A DNA stretch of 64,000 bases from Pseudomonas sp. K2I15 (lineage in GTDB: Bacteria; Pseudomonadota; Gammaproteobacteria; Pseudomonadales; Pseudomonadaceae). Numbering within the stretch: position 1 is the stretch's first letter; every line of letters starts with the position of its first letter. The translations under genes and the position numbers were made by a program. Of this stretch, positions 16,543-25,406 are shown in pieces. Below the pieces are notes generated by a model. The model made no database searches. It was not told the origin of the DNA and saw only the letters and a list, made by a program, of their open reading frames with translations. The DNA lies in assembly GCF_002204795.1 (NCBI RefSeq), contig NZ_NIXO01000005.1:1-64000 (forward strand), given 5' to 3'.

Positions 16543-17751
16543 ATGTCACCGCTGATCCGCTTACTCGCCAGCTTTATCGCCTTGATGATGGCCATGGGAA
16601 TCGGCCGCTTCGCGCTTACCCCGCAAATGCCGCATTTGCTCAGTGAAGGGCAGATCGACCTGACCGGCGCTGGCCTGATCGCCGCGGCCAACTATCTGGG
16701 ATATTTCGTCGGCGCGGTGGATTCGATCTTTGCCCGCAGCCATCACCATGTACGCGGACGTTTGTACGGTGGGCTTTGGCTGTGTGTGCTGCTGACCCTG
16801 GCGTCGTACTGGGCCCATGGGTTTTGGCCACACCTGCTGTTGCGCTTCGGTACCGGTGTGGCGAGCGCCTGGGCGTTGGTGATGATCACCAGCCTGAGCC
16901 AGCCGCTGGCAATTGCCGCCGGGCGCCCACGCCTGGGTGCACTGGTGTTTGCCGGGCCGGGGCTGGGGATTCTGTTGACCGGGTTGCTGGCGCTGGGCTC
17001 CAACCTGCTGGGGCAAAGCTCTGCAACCTTATGGCTGGTGTATGGCGTAGTGGCGCTGGTCATGCTGCTGGTAATCCTGCCGTTCCTGCCCAAGCCTTCC
17101 GCCGCCAGCGCGCCCGTTGCCAGCCACACCGACGTGGTCAGCAACGGCAGCATCACACACCTGTGCTGGATCTACGTGTTGTATGGCCTCGGCTACATCA
17201 TCCCGGCGACGTTCCTTTCACAGATGGCCAGCGCGCAATTCAAAGGCGCCTGGCAGGCAGACCTGTTCTGGCCCTGCTTTGGCCTGGCTGCCGCGATTGG
17301 CGTGGTGGTCGCGAGCCTGCGCCGCAAGGACCCGGACACCACCCGCCGCTGGCTGATGACAACCCTTTGGCTGCAAGCGGCCGGGGTATTTGCCTGCCTG
17401 TTGGGCAACGGTTGGGGTCTGGCGCTGGGGGTGTTGCTGTGCGGTGGGCCATTCCTGGCGTGCATGCAACTGGTGATGGCGCGCTTGCGTGAGGTCGCAC
17501 CCCACGGCTACCAGCGCAGCACCGGGTTGCTGACCGCCAGCTTTGCGATCGGCCAATTGAGCGGGCCGTTGCTGGCGTCGGTCAGCAGCCACCTCAGTGG
17601 TGGCCTGCAACCGGCGCTGGTGGTCGCCGGCGCCGGTTTGTTAGTGGCAGGATCGGTACTGCTCAGCCGGCAACCATCGGTGCAGGCGCACGAACCTGTT
17701 CACGCCGCGCCAACACCAGGAAAAACAGCCCACCCAGGAAGCAGCCGGTAA
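16543..17751 (+). CDS. YbfB/YjiJ-family MFS transporter
   Basis: This 402-residue inner-membrane transporter has 12 predicted hydrophobic segments. The N-terminus LIRLLASFIALMMAMGIGRF and TPQMPHLLSEGQ are characteristic of the YbfB/YjiJ group, and the second half begins near residue 205 (ITHLCWIYVLYGLGYIIPAT). The substrate is unknown. Its last 89 bp overlap the convergent NCS1 permease gene at 17663-19105; both frames look intact. Confidence 0.88.
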   Translation: MSPLIRLLASFIALMMAMGIGRFALTPQMPHLLSEGQIDLTGAGLIAAANYLGYFVGAVDSIFARSHHHVRGRLYGGLWLCVLLTLASYWAHGFWPHLLLRFGTGVASAWALVMITSLSQPLAIAAGRPRLGALVFAGPGLGILLTGLLALGSNLLGQSSATLWLVYGVVALVMLLVILPFLPKPSAASAPVASHTDVVSNGSITHLCWIYVLYGLGYIIPATFLSQMASAQFKGAWQADLFWPCFGLAAAIGVVVASLRRKDPDTTRRWLMTTLWLQAAGVFACLLGNGWGLALGVLLCGGPFLACMQLVMARLREVAPHGYQRSTGLLTASFAIGQLSGPLLASVSSHLSGGLQPALVVAGAGLLVAGSVLLSRQPSVQAHEPVHAAPTPGKTAHPGSSR

Positions 17752-19105
17752 ACCAGGCGAAGTTGGCCATGCCCTGCAGCGCCGGGGTGAAGGTGATCGC
17801 GACGCCCACCAGCGTCGCGGGCACCAGTGCCTTGACCGCCGTCCAGTTCACGCCGCCGTCAAAGTAGTAGCGCCCGCTGGGGCTGTCATCGAACAGCGCA
17901 TCCACATCGATCTTCTGCTTTTTGATCAGATAGAAATCCACCAGCAGAATCCCGAACAACGGCCCGATAAACGCCGCGAGGATGTCGAGGGTGTAGTGGA
18001 TCATCAGCGGGTTGTTGAACAGGTTCCACGGGGTGATGAAGATTGAGGCCACCGCTGCGATCATGCCGCCGGCGCGCCAGCTGATTTTGCTCGGTGCCAC
18101 GTTGGCGAAATCAAACGCAGGCGAGACGAAGTTGGCGACGATATTGATACCGATGGTCGCGGTAACAAAGGCGAACGCTCCCAGCAGCACGGCCATATTG
18201 TTGTCGATGCGTGAAACGGTGGCGATCGGGTCGTGGAGCATTTCGCCAAACACCGGCAAGGTGCCCGAGACGATCACCACGGTGACCAGGGAGAACGCCA
18301 GGAAATTTACCGGCAAGCCCCAGAAATTTCCGCGACGTACGTCCTTCATCGTGCGGCAGTAACGACTGAAATCACCGAAGTTCAAGGTCGGCCCGGAAAA
18401 GTACGACACCACCAATGCGGTCGCCACGATGATTTGGCCGAAGGCCTGCCAACCTGACAGGGACTTTTCCGCCAGGGTAAAGCTGATATTGGCCCAACCG
18501 GCCTTCCAGACGATCCAGCCGGCCAGGGCAAACATCACCGCATAGACGATAGGTCCCGCCCAGTCGATAAAACGCCGGATGGATTCCATGCCGGTCCAGA
18601 ATACCAGCGCCTGGAGCGTCCATAGGCTGAGGAAACCGAACCAGCCCAAGTAAGACAGGCCTGCGAAATGTGGCTCTGCGTATACCGCCATCTGTGGGAA
18701 AAACCGCAGCACCACAATGATCAATGCGCTGGACGCCAGGTACGTCTGAATCCCGTACCAGGCCACCGCGATCAAGCCGCGAATCACCGCAGGAATATTC
18801 GCCCCAAAAACACCAAATGCCAGCCGGCAGATCACCGGATACGGCACCGCCGCCTGCTGGCTCGGCTTGGCCACCAGGTTGGCGATCAATTGCACGATGC
18901 AAATCCCGCCGAGCAAGGCGATCAACACCTGCCAACTGGCCAGCCCGAGGGCAAACAGGCTGGCAGCGAATACGTATCCGCCGACGCTGTGCACGTCGCT
19001 CATCCAGAAGGCGAAGATGTTGTACCAGTTCCATTTTTGCGGCAGCGGCCCCAGGTCCTGGTTGTACAGGCGCGGGCTGTAGCCTTTGGGCAATTGTTCG
19101 GTCAT
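17663..19105 (-). CDS. NCS1-family nucleobase/hydantoin-type permease
   Basis: This 480-residue NCS1 transporter differs from the one in the gbu operon. It has KWNWYNIFAFWMSDVHSVGGY at the N-terminus and LIAVAWYGIQTYLASSA in helix 3, typical of uracil, allantoin or hydantoin permeases, with 12 predicted membrane segments. The frame is open to 19267, but MTEQLPKGYSPRLYNQDLGP at 19105 is the family N-terminus. No catabolic gene or regulator lies next to it. Two operator-like palindromes lie upstream (near 19172 and at 19322-19335). Confidence 0.87.
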   Translation of the reverse strand: MTEQLPKGYSPRLYNQDLGPLPQKWNWYNIFAFWMSDVHSVGGYVFAASLFALGLASWQVLIALLGGICIVQLIANLVAKPSQQAAVPYPVICRLAFGVFGANIPAVIRGLIAVAWYGIQTYLASSALIIVVLRFFPQMAVYAEPHFAGLSYLGWFGFLSLWTLQALVFWTGMESIRRFIDWAGPIVYAVMFALAGWIVWKAGWANISFTLAEKSLSGWQAFGQIIVATALVVSYFSGPTLNFGDFSRYCRTMKDVRRGNFWGLPVNFLAFSLVTVVIVSGTLPVFGEMLHDPIATVSRIDNNMAVLLGAFAFVTATIGINIVANFVSPAFDFANVAPSKISWRAGGMIAAVASIFITPWNLFNNPLMIHYTLDILAAFIGPLFGILLVDFYLIKKQKIDVDALFDDSPSGRYYFDGGVNWTAVKALVPATLVGVAITFTPALQGMANFAWFTGCFLGGLFFLVLARREQVRAPAPMVAG

Positions 19106-19321
19106 CGCAGGGCTCCTCGTAAATACCGGCCTGCCACCCGCGACGGGAGTGCGTACGGGAGGCGGCATGGTTTGTATACGAATTGATGAGCAGAATGCGT
19201 GCCAATGGAATAAAACTCGGCACAATCCCTCTGGGACGTGGGTCTTCAGGAGGCTATGCGAGGGCACAGAGATGATTAATCGGTGCAGGTTCGCTCAGGG
19301 ATGGTGCAGATCAATCCTGTA

Positions 19322-19335
19322 CACAATCAATTGTG
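19322..19335. promoter_or_regulatory. CACAAT-CA-ATTGTG palindrome upstream of the NCS1 permease
   Basis: A perfect 14-bp inverted repeat lies within a run of related TGTACAC/GTGCAC words (19318-19350), about 220 bp upstream of the permease start and overlapping the end of the DUF2177 gene. A GTATAC-centred word is also near 19175. These resemble GntR-type operators; no regulator gene is adjacent. Confidence 0.35.
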
Positions 19336-19734
19336 CACCCTGCGTGCACATTGATAACCCATAGTGCAGCAAACCGCACTAAGGAAGGTGCCCCAGGCGA
19401 TATCCATGACAGCCAACCCGGCGGACCAACCCTGCAAGGTCGCCCAATTGCTCAGGTCATAGGTGCCGTAAGCCACCAGCCCCAGCAATGCGCCAAGCCG
19501 CGCGGCACGTTGCCAGCCGCCGCTCGTTAACGCGGGAAGCACGACAAACACCACACAACCGAATACATAGAGGAGATAGAACGCCACGGCCGGGAACAGG
19601 CGCGGCTGATCGAGCATCAGCGAGCCGAGCAGCGCTTTGTAGGTCGGCCCCATAAGGACGCCGAGCCAAAGGCCGTCGAGAATCAGAAAGGCGAGCAAGG
19701 TGCCGAGGTAGGCGAAGAGCGTTTTCCTGGACAT
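19327..19734 (-). CDS. DUF2177 family membrane protein
   Basis: This 135-residue protein has four predicted transmembrane helices and the DUF2177 signature: FLILDGLWLGVLMGPTYKALLG near the N-terminus and GLVAYGTYDLSNWATLQGW in the third helix, then DIAWGTFLSAV. Its function is unknown. The ATG at 19734 is preferred over an extension into the palindrome at 19747-19772. It is probably monocistronic. Confidence 0.85.
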   Translation of the reverse strand: MSRKTLFAYLGTLLAFLILDGLWLGVLMGPTYKALLGSLMLDQPRLFPAVAFYLLYVFGCVVFVVLPALTSGGWQRAARLGALLGLVAYGTYDLSNWATLQGWSAGLAVMDIAWGTFLSAVCCTMGYQCARRVHN

Positions 19735-19746
19735 CGTCGTGACCCC

Positions 19747-19772
19747 TTGTAGGAGCGAGCTCGCTCCTACAA
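19747..19772. repeat. perfect 26-bp REP palindrome
   Basis: TTGTAGGAGCGAG is followed directly by its complement CTCGCTCCTACAA. It is the TGTAGGAGCGAGC family unit found as REPINs at 37295, 50322, 55850 and 63030, but here with the two ends joined without a spacer, upstream of the DUF2177 gene. Confidence 0.8.
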
Positions 19773-19786
19773 AGAGCAAACCGCGA

Positions 19787-20623
19787 TCAGCTTAGTTCAA
19801 TACGATCCGCGTGGATCACGATGTGACCCTGCTTATAGAGGGCGCCGATGGCCTTCTTGAAGTTGCCTTTGCTGACACCAAACAAACTGCTGATCAGCGC
19901 CGGGTCGCTTTTATCGCTGACCGGCAAGGTGCCGTTGTTGTCACGCAACTTGGCGAGGATCTTCGAGTTCAGGCTGGAGGCCGCTTCTTCACCGACCGGC
20001 TGCAGGCTCAGGCTGATATTGCCGTCGGCACGGATTTCCTTGATGAAGCCTTTCTCTTCCTTGCCCGGGCGCAGGAACTTGAACACTTCATTCTTGTGGA
20101 TCAGGCCCCAGTGCTTGTTGTTGATAATGGCCTTGAAGCCCATGTCGGTGGCTTCGGCCACCAGCAAGTCAACTTCCTGGCCTACCTTGTAGGTGGCCGG
20201 GGTCTTGTCCAGGTAACGGTCAAGGCGCGCGGTGGCGGTGATGCGCTTGGTGTGTTTGTCGAGGTAGACATGCACCACGCAATATTCACCGGCAGTCAAC
20301 TGGCGCTTTTCTTCGGAGTAAGGCAGCAGCAAATCCTTGGGCAGGCCCCAATCCAGGAACACACCAATGCTGTTGACTTCAACCACTTTCAGACTGGCAA
20401 ATTCACCCACCTGTACTTTTGGTTTTTCGGTGGTCGCGATAAGTTTGTCATCGCTGTCCAGATAAATAAAAACGTTGAGCCAGTCTTCATCTTCACTGGG
20501 AATATCTTTGGGGATATAACGATTGGGCAAGAGGATTTCGCCCTCTTGATCACCATCCAGGTACAAACCAAAGTTAGTGTGTTTAACCACTTGCAAGCTG
20601 TTGTAGCGCCCGACTAAAGCCAT
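19787..20623 (-). CDS. CvfB-like S1-domain RNA-binding protein
   Basis: This 278-residue protein carries repeated S1-like OB-fold domains (about 1-60, 65-130, 145-210) and a C-terminal winged helix (about 225-278, DPALISSLFGVSKGNFKKAIGAL). This order is typical of CvfB/YitL proteins. In Gram-positive bacteria CvfB affects virulence gene expression; the role in Pseudomonas is not established. The ATG at 20623 has GAGGG 8 nt upstream on the minus strand, while the upstream ATG at 20638 has none. Confidence 0.88.
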   Translation of the reverse strand: MALVGRYNSLQVVKHTNFGLYLDGDQEGEILLPNRYIPKDIPSEDEDWLNVFIYLDSDDKLIATTEKPKVQVGEFASLKVVEVNSIGVFLDWGLPKDLLLPYSEEKRQLTAGEYCVVHVYLDKHTKRITATARLDRYLDKTPATYKVGQEVDLLVAEATDMGFKAIINNKHWGLIHKNEVFKFLRPGKEEKGFIKEIRADGNISLSLQPVGEEAASSLNSKILAKLRDNNGTLPVSDKSDPALISSLFGVSKGNFKKAIGALYKQGHIVIHADRIELS

Positions 20624-20946
20624 CTCAAATACCCTCATTGCGTGGGCGGCATTCTACCCGAGTTGACGGCGGCGGTCCCGTGTACCGGCGCACAGGCCTG
20701 AAAAATCGTGGGTTTGCCGAGCTCCGCCCCGCTCGTCAGATCATTAGCCTGATTTCTGCCAGTACCCAACGCATATTTCCCCATGGGTTTCGAGTTAAAA
20801 CAGCGAGTTAGGTGAGTATTTCACTCATTAATTGCAGGCAATTCATAAACCCTCCGTATATTTCAGGGGGATATTTGCCGAGCAATTGTCAAGCATTTCA
20901 TGTACGATGCATGGCCAAGTTAATTTTCTACAGGTTAGTGGCCGCC
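20624..20946. other. intergenic region, no gene seen
   Basis: This 323-bp stretch lies between the cvfB-like gene and the small gene at 20947. It contains a short TGAGT/ACTCA inverted repeat at 20813-20827 and AT-rich sequence that may hold the promoter of the downstream small gene. I find no convincing -35/-10 pair. Confidence 0.5.
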
Positions 20947-21126
20947 ATGCGCGTAAAAGCATCCAACAGCAAAGCAAAGCCAGCTCCCGCCGTTGAAACC
21001 AGCGAATCGATCAACAACCAAATTGCTGCATTCCTCAAGCAGGGCGGCGAAATCCAGCAGATTGCCAAAGGCGTAAGCGGCCAGACTTTCGGCCCGTCCA
21101 AGCAGATCACCCTGGGTAAAAAGTAA
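20947..21126 (+). CDS. small conserved protein, function unknown
   Basis: This 59-residue basic protein (starting MRVKASNSKAKPAPAVETSE, ending FGPSKQITLGKK) has a charged N-terminal tail and the compact core NNQIAAFLKQGGEIQQIAKG, which could form a helix-turn-helix or helical hairpin. I recall near-identical proteins in other pseudomonads without a known function. The ATG at 20947 begins the conserved part; an in-frame ATG at 20911 has no ribosome-binding site. It is flanked by a long upstream gap and is probably transcribed alone. Confidence 0.65.
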   Translation: MRVKASNSKAKPAPAVETSESINNQIAAFLKQGGEIQQIAKGVSGQTFGPSKQITLGKK

Positions 21127-21335
21127 TATTTGCGCAGTACACCTGGTCCCTAAGCGCTTTGCCTTTCAAGGCGCTAGGACTAGAGCCCGCAACACACTCT
21201 TGATCCACCCCCTTTTTACACCAATCGACGAACGGGCTTCATCTGCGAACCATCGCCGGTATGCTTGCACACGTCTAGATCGGGCATTTGCCTGATATTC
21301 CCCGTTACTGCTCCTCGCTTTTCATGGAGTGAAGC

Positions 21336-22061
21336 ATGCTCAAACCCTGCATTTTCCTGGTCGGTGCCCTGTTGGCCAGCCCCCTTGCCGAAGCGCAGGT
21401 TTTCCAGCGTGAGTTGGGCGACTTCGACCTGAAATTGGGCACCACCCCCGGCCGCAGTATGGCCCAGGGCCTGGTCAAACCCACCGCACCTGGCAGCGAC
21501 TCGTTCCACGGTGGCCTGGACTTGAGTCACGACAGCGGCCTATACCTCGGCCAATTCTCACCGAGCATGGGGATGTCTCCCAGCAGCAACCTGGAAGTCG
21601 ACTCTTATATGGGCTTCAAGCATCCCTTCGACCAGACCCTGGGTTATGAACTGGGGATGATTCACTACAGCTATCCCAAGCTGAGTCCCCTCGACAGCCA
21701 GGAGTTCTACGGCGGCCTGACCTTGCTGGGCAATCGCTTCGGCGCCTCCTTCAGCAACGACCCGGACCGACAAGACAGCACATTGTTTGCCGACCTCGGC
21801 GGTACCAAGCCTTTTGGTATCGGCGTCAGCATGAAATACACCACCCACCAGTTGGGCACGCCGGTGTCGGTAGCCGATGGCAACTCCATCCGCAGCTTCA
21901 GCGATTGGTCGGTGCAATTCTCCAGGCCGTGGATGGGCGTCGACCTGAACCTGATCTACAGCGACTCCAGCCTCAGCGGCGGCGATTGCTCGGCCTACTC
22001 CGGACACAACTCGCAATGCGACGGCCTGTTGACCCTGAAGGCCGAGCGGGCGTTTTATTGA
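21336..22061 (+). CDS. TorF-like putative outer-membrane porin
   Basis: This 241-residue protein has a signal peptide (cleavage after LASPLAEA, about residue 20) and alternating amphipathic strands of an outer-membrane barrel: GGLDLSHDSGLYLGQF, then LEVDSYMGFKHPFD, then a C-terminal ERAFY ending in an aromatic residue. It matches the TorF/TIGR02001 group. GGAG precedes the ATG. The substrate is unknown. Two cysteines near the C-terminus (CSAYSGHNSQC) may form a disulfide, as in related proteins. Confidence 0.78.
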   Translation: MLKPCIFLVGALLASPLAEAQVFQRELGDFDLKLGTTPGRSMAQGLVKPTAPGSDSFHGGLDLSHDSGLYLGQFSPSMGMSPSSNLEVDSYMGFKHPFDQTLGYELGMIHYSYPKLSPLDSQEFYGGLTLLGNRFGASFSNDPDRQDSTLFADLGGTKPFGIGVSMKYTTHQLGTPVSVADGNSIRSFSDWSVQFSRPWMGVDLNLIYSDSSLSGGDCSAYSGHNSQCDGLLTLKAERAFY

Positions 22062-22127
22062 TGAGCTGAACTGTCGCCGCACTGACGGGTTCAGATGCAA
22101 TACTCTCGTCTGCGCAAGGACTCGCTC

Positions 22128-22994
22128 ATGCTGCGTCGGTTAAAACTTCTGGTGATACTGCTGACCCTCAGCCTGGTGCTTGCCGGCTGCAATCGGGTGG
22201 GCCTGGCCTATCGCAATCTGGATGTGATCATCCCCTGGACCCTCAGCGACTACCTGGACATGAACGCCGGGCAAAAGAGCTGGTTCAACGACAAACTCAA
22301 GGAACACCTGGCGTGGCATTGCACCACCCAATTGCCAGGCTACCTGGACTGGCTCGACCGCCTGCAACAGATGGTCGACAACAACCAGGTGACCGACGCC
22401 GCCCTGCAAACCCGTACCGCCGAGGCCAACCAAGCCATTGCCGAGAGCGCCCGCGCAATCACGCCATCCGCCATCGAATTATTGCAGGGACTCGACGACC
22501 AGCAAGTGCAGGACATGGAACAAGCGTTCACCAAAGACCTGCGCAAACGTCAGGACGAATACCTGAAACCGCCCCTCGAACAGCAGATCAAAGAGCGCGC
22601 CGAGCGCATGAACAAACGGCTGGATGCATGGCTGGGGCCGTTAAGCGCCAGCCAGCAGAATCGCGTCACCGCCTGGTCGATCGCCTTGGGCGAGCAAAAC
22701 CAACAATGGATTGGTAACCGCGCCCACTGGCAGACGCTGTTTATCGCGGCGGTCAAGGACCGACACAGCCGCGACTTCCCACAAAAGATCGAGCAACTGC
22801 TGGTGGACCGCGAAAGCCTCTGGACGCCGGAATACCGCCAGGCCTACGCCCAGACCGAAACCGCCGCCCGTGGCCTGATCGTCGACCTGATGGCTGAAAG
22901 CACCGTGCAACAGCGCCAGAAGCTGACGCAGAAGATCGACAAGGTGCGCAGCGACTTCAAGGCCCTTAAATGCCTGAAGGCTGGCACCCCGTAG
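22128..22994 (+). CDS. DUF6279-type lipoprotein
   Basis: This 288-residue protein has a lipoprotein signal peptide with lipobox LVLAGC (Cys21), followed by a helical domain. The motif RVGLAYRNLDVIIPWTLSDYLD just after the lipobox identifies the DUF6279 family. It is expected on the periplasmic face of a membrane; no function is known. The ATG at 22128 has AAGGA upstream; the upstream in-frame ATG at 22095 would put extra residues before the signal peptide. Confidence 0.83.
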   Translation: MLRRLKLLVILLTLSLVLAGCNRVGLAYRNLDVIIPWTLSDYLDMNAGQKSWFNDKLKEHLAWHCTTQLPGYLDWLDRLQQMVDNNQVTDAALQTRTAEANQAIAESARAITPSAIELLQGLDDQQVQDMEQAFTKDLRKRQDEYLKPPLEQQIKERAERMNKRLDAWLGPLSASQQNRVTAWSIALGEQNQQWIGNRAHWQTLFIAAVKDRHSRDFPQKIEQLLVDRESLWTPEYRQAYAQTETAARGLIVDLMAESTVQQRQKLTQKIDKVRSDFKALKCLKAGTP

Positions 22995-22997
22995 TCA

Positions 22998-23390
22998 TCA
23001 GGCAATCTGAGCTTTCGAAGCCACTTCATCGAACGTCGCCGGGTCCAGCGCATCCGCCTGCTCGTCCAGCACCTCACGCGGGTGATTATTGCCTGGGATA
23101 CAGCTGTCGATCAGACTCAGCAACTGCGAGCCACGCAGGGTCAATACAAAATTCTCACCATTACCGCCCTCATCCTCAGGGCGCGGCTCGATAAAGCCAC
23201 GGTCCAGCAGGAGCTTTTCGTACTCGGTGGCGGTCACTTTCAGCTCGTCCAAGTTACCCACGTCTTCGCCATTCGCTGCCTTGGCGGCCGCTTCCTGCTC
23301 CGCATAGGGGCGCGGTGTAAAGCTGTGCCCGGCGCTGTTCTGCACTTCATGCAGCAGGCGTTCGAGCAAATCCCAATTGTAAGTCGTCAT
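22998..23390 (-). CDS. conserved hypothetical protein, possible winged helix
   Basis: This 130-residue acidic protein starts MTTYNWDLLERLLHEVQNSA. Residues 55-100 (EYEKLLLDRGFIEPRP, then FVLTLRGSQLLSLIDS) have the layout of a winged helix similar to DUF2513 proteins, but I cannot confirm the family. AGGAGG lies 7 nt before the ATG at 23390 and decides against the upstream start at 23411. It converges on the lipoprotein gene with 3 bp between the two. Confidence 0.65.
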   Translation of the reverse strand: MTTYNWDLLERLLHEVQNSAGHSFTPRPYAEQEAAAKAANGEDVGNLDELKVTATEYEKLLLDRGFIEPRPEDEGGNGENFVLTLRGSQLLSLIDSCIPGNNHPREVLDEQADALDPATFDEVASKAQIA

Positions 23391-23544
23391 CCTGATTCCT
23401 CCTGAAGCCACACGAATATAGGCCCTTCAAAGGTGTGACATGCCGGACCCGTTGCCGTTCAGCCTAGCGGACAGGCGCAATTTCGCTGAACTTTTAAGCG
23501 GCTGCGGCCCTCAACCGAATATCACCGCCATGGAGGTCCGAATA

Positions 23545-23820
23545 ATGAAAACCCTGCTGAATATGGCCGTCGCGGCCACGCTGCTCGCTGCCCTGCCCGC
23601 CTGGGCCTGCACACTGGAAGAAGCCACCGCCAAACGTGAGCAACTGGCCAAGGAGGTGACGAAGCTCACCCAACAGAACCCAGAGAAGGCCAAGGAGATC
23701 AACGAGGAGCTGCAGAACATGAAGCTGGAGACCGCCAGCGCAGACCTGCCTGACAAGTGCCAACTGATCGACCAGCGCCTCAAGGAAATGGACGAGGCCG
23801 CCGCCAAAACCAAAAACTGA
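23545..23820 (+). CDS. small exported coiled-coil protein
   Basis: This 91-residue protein has a signal peptide (MKTLLNMAVAATLLAALPAWA) followed by a short, charged helical domain rich in Glu and Lys with two cysteines (CTLEEATAKRE and DKCQLIDQRL) that could form a disulfide. It is predicted periplasmic. GGAGGT precedes the ATG at 23545; the open frame back to 23440 has no signal sequence. No function is known. A strong terminator follows. Confidence 0.7.
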   Translation: MKTLLNMAVAATLLAALPAWACTLEEATAKREQLAKEVTKLTQQNPEKAKEINEELQNMKLETASADLPDKCQLIDQRLKEMDEAAAKTKN

Positions 23821-23824
23821 GGCG

Positions 23825-23854
23825 AAAAAAAACCGGACATTGTCCGGTTTTTTT
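23825..23854. terminator. bidirectional terminator
   Basis: ACCGGAC pairs with GTCCGGT, with an A-run before and a T-run after. It separates the convergent small exported-protein gene and the DEAD-box helicase gene and can serve both. Confidence 0.88.
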
Positions 23855-23866
23855 GTGGCTCAAGCC

Positions 23867-25213
23867 TTACTCGGCAGCAGGTGCTTCCGGCTTGCGGCGC
23901 TTCAGAGGAGCCATGCCGTCCTTGCTGACCAACGACAGGTTGTCGGTCTTTGGACGGTTGGCAATCTTGCGCTTGGTCGGCGACTTGGCGCCGGCTTTCT
24001 TCTTCTCGCCCTTGGCGTCGACCTTTTTCTTCTTCACGCCAACGGCCTTGCCCGACGCCTTGACCTTTTTCGGCCCGCCGTAGGTGCCTTTGACTTCCTT
24101 GATGGTGCGGCGCTCGAACGACTGCTTCAAGTAGCGCTCGATGCTCGACATCAGGTTCCAGTCGCCGTGGCAGATCAGCGAGATCGCCAGGCCATCGTTG
24201 CCGGCACGCCCGGTACGACCGATACGGTGCACGTATTCGTCGCCGCTGCGGGGCATGTCAAAGTTGATCACCATGTCCAGGCCATCCACGTCCAGGCCGC
24301 GGGCGGCAACGTCGGTGGCGACCAGGATCTTCACGCCGCCTTGCTTGAGGCGGTCGATGGCCAGCTTGCGGTCCTTCTGGTCTTTCTCACCGTGCAGGAC
24401 GAACGCCTTGTACTCCTGCGCCACCAGGCGACCGTAGATGCGGTCAGCCATGGCGCGGGTGTTGGTGAACACGATGGCCTTCTGATAGGTCTCGTTGGCC
24501 AGCAACCAGTTGAGGATCTGCTCTTTATGCACGTTGTGGTCAGCGGTGATGATCTGCTGACGCGTGGTCGAGTTCAGGTCGCTGACGTTGTTGACCTGCA
24601 GGTGCTCAGGGTTGTTCAGGACCTTGGCGACCATGTCGCGCAGGGTCGAACCACCGGTGGTGGCCGAGAACAGCATGGTCTGCTGACGGTTTACGCACTC
24701 TTGCACCAGGCGCTGCACGTCGTCGGCAAAGCCCATGTCGAGCATGCGGTCGGCTTCGTCGAGCACCAGTACTTCAACTTCCTTGAGGTCCAGGTTGCCA
24801 GCGTTCAGTTGCTCGATCATCCGGCCCGGGGTGCCGATCAGGATGTCCGGCACCTTGCGCAGCATGGCGGCCTGGACCTTGAAGTCTTCACCGCCGGTGA
24901 TCAGGCCGGACTTGATGAAGGTGAACTGCGAAAAGCGCTCCACTTCCTTCAGGGTTTGCTGGGCCAGTTCGCGGGTTGGCAGCAGGATCAGGGTCTTGAT
25001 ACTGACACGGACTTTGGCCGGGCCGATCAGACGGTTAAGGATCGGCAGGACGAAAGCGGCGGTTTTGCCACTCCCGGTTTGAGCCGTCACCCGCAGGTCA
25101 CGCCCTTCGAGCGCGAGCGGGATGGCCGCTGCTTGCACAGGCGTTGGCTCGACAAATTTAAGCTCGGCCACGGCTTTGAGCAGGCGTTCGTGCAGGGCGA
25201 ATTGGGAAAACAC
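23867..25213 (-). CDS. DEAD-box ATP-dependent RNA helicase (SrmB/RhlE-like)
   Basis: This 448-residue helicase has all core motifs: Q motif with PTPVQAAAIP, AQTGSGKTAAF, PTRELAQQ, TPGRM, VLDEADRMLDMGF, SATTGG, IVFTNTRAMAD, ATDVAARGLDVDGLD and HRIGRTGRAG. A Lys-rich tail (about 385-445) likely binds RNA. The probable start is GTG at 25213 (MFSQFALHERLLKAV), with GAGGT 7 nt upstream; a TTG at 25237 would add eight residues. It is likely involved in ribosome assembly or RNA turnover, though the exact subfamily is uncertain. Confidence 0.9.
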   Translation of the reverse strand: MFSQFALHERLLKAVAELKFVEPTPVQAAAIPLALEGRDLRVTAQTGSGKTAAFVLPILNRLIGPAKVRVSIKTLILLPTRELAQQTLKEVERFSQFTFIKSGLITGGEDFKVQAAMLRKVPDILIGTPGRMIEQLNAGNLDLKEVEVLVLDEADRMLDMGFADDVQRLVQECVNRQQTMLFSATTGGSTLRDMVAKVLNNPEHLQVNNVSDLNSTTRQQIITADHNVHKEQILNWLLANETYQKAIVFTNTRAMADRIYGRLVAQEYKAFVLHGEKDQKDRKLAIDRLKQGGVKILVATDVAARGLDVDGLDMVINFDMPRSGDEYVHRIGRTGRAGNDGLAISLICHGDWNLMSSIERYLKQSFERRTIKEVKGTYGGPKKVKASGKAVGVKKKKVDAKGEKKKAGAKSPTKRKIANRPKTDNLSLVSKDGMAPLKRRKPEAPAAE

Positions 25214-25406
25214 GGGTGCTACCTCGAAGAAATACAAAAAAACAGCTGCATAGGGTAACGGTTTCGGGCGCCGAGGCCGAGTTTCTTTACGCGAACTACG
25301 TTAATCAGGCGCTTTTTTGTCAGGGGATTTGTCCACAAGGACAACTTTGATGCACTTAAATGCTCTAATCGCCCCGTCACGTCTTACAGAAGAATCGCGT
25401 TTACCC

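Noticed and set aside
23840-25258. 472-codon plus-strand open frame opposite the DEAD-box helicase
   Set aside because: Antisense shadow with no family motif; the helicase on the minus strand has every core motif.
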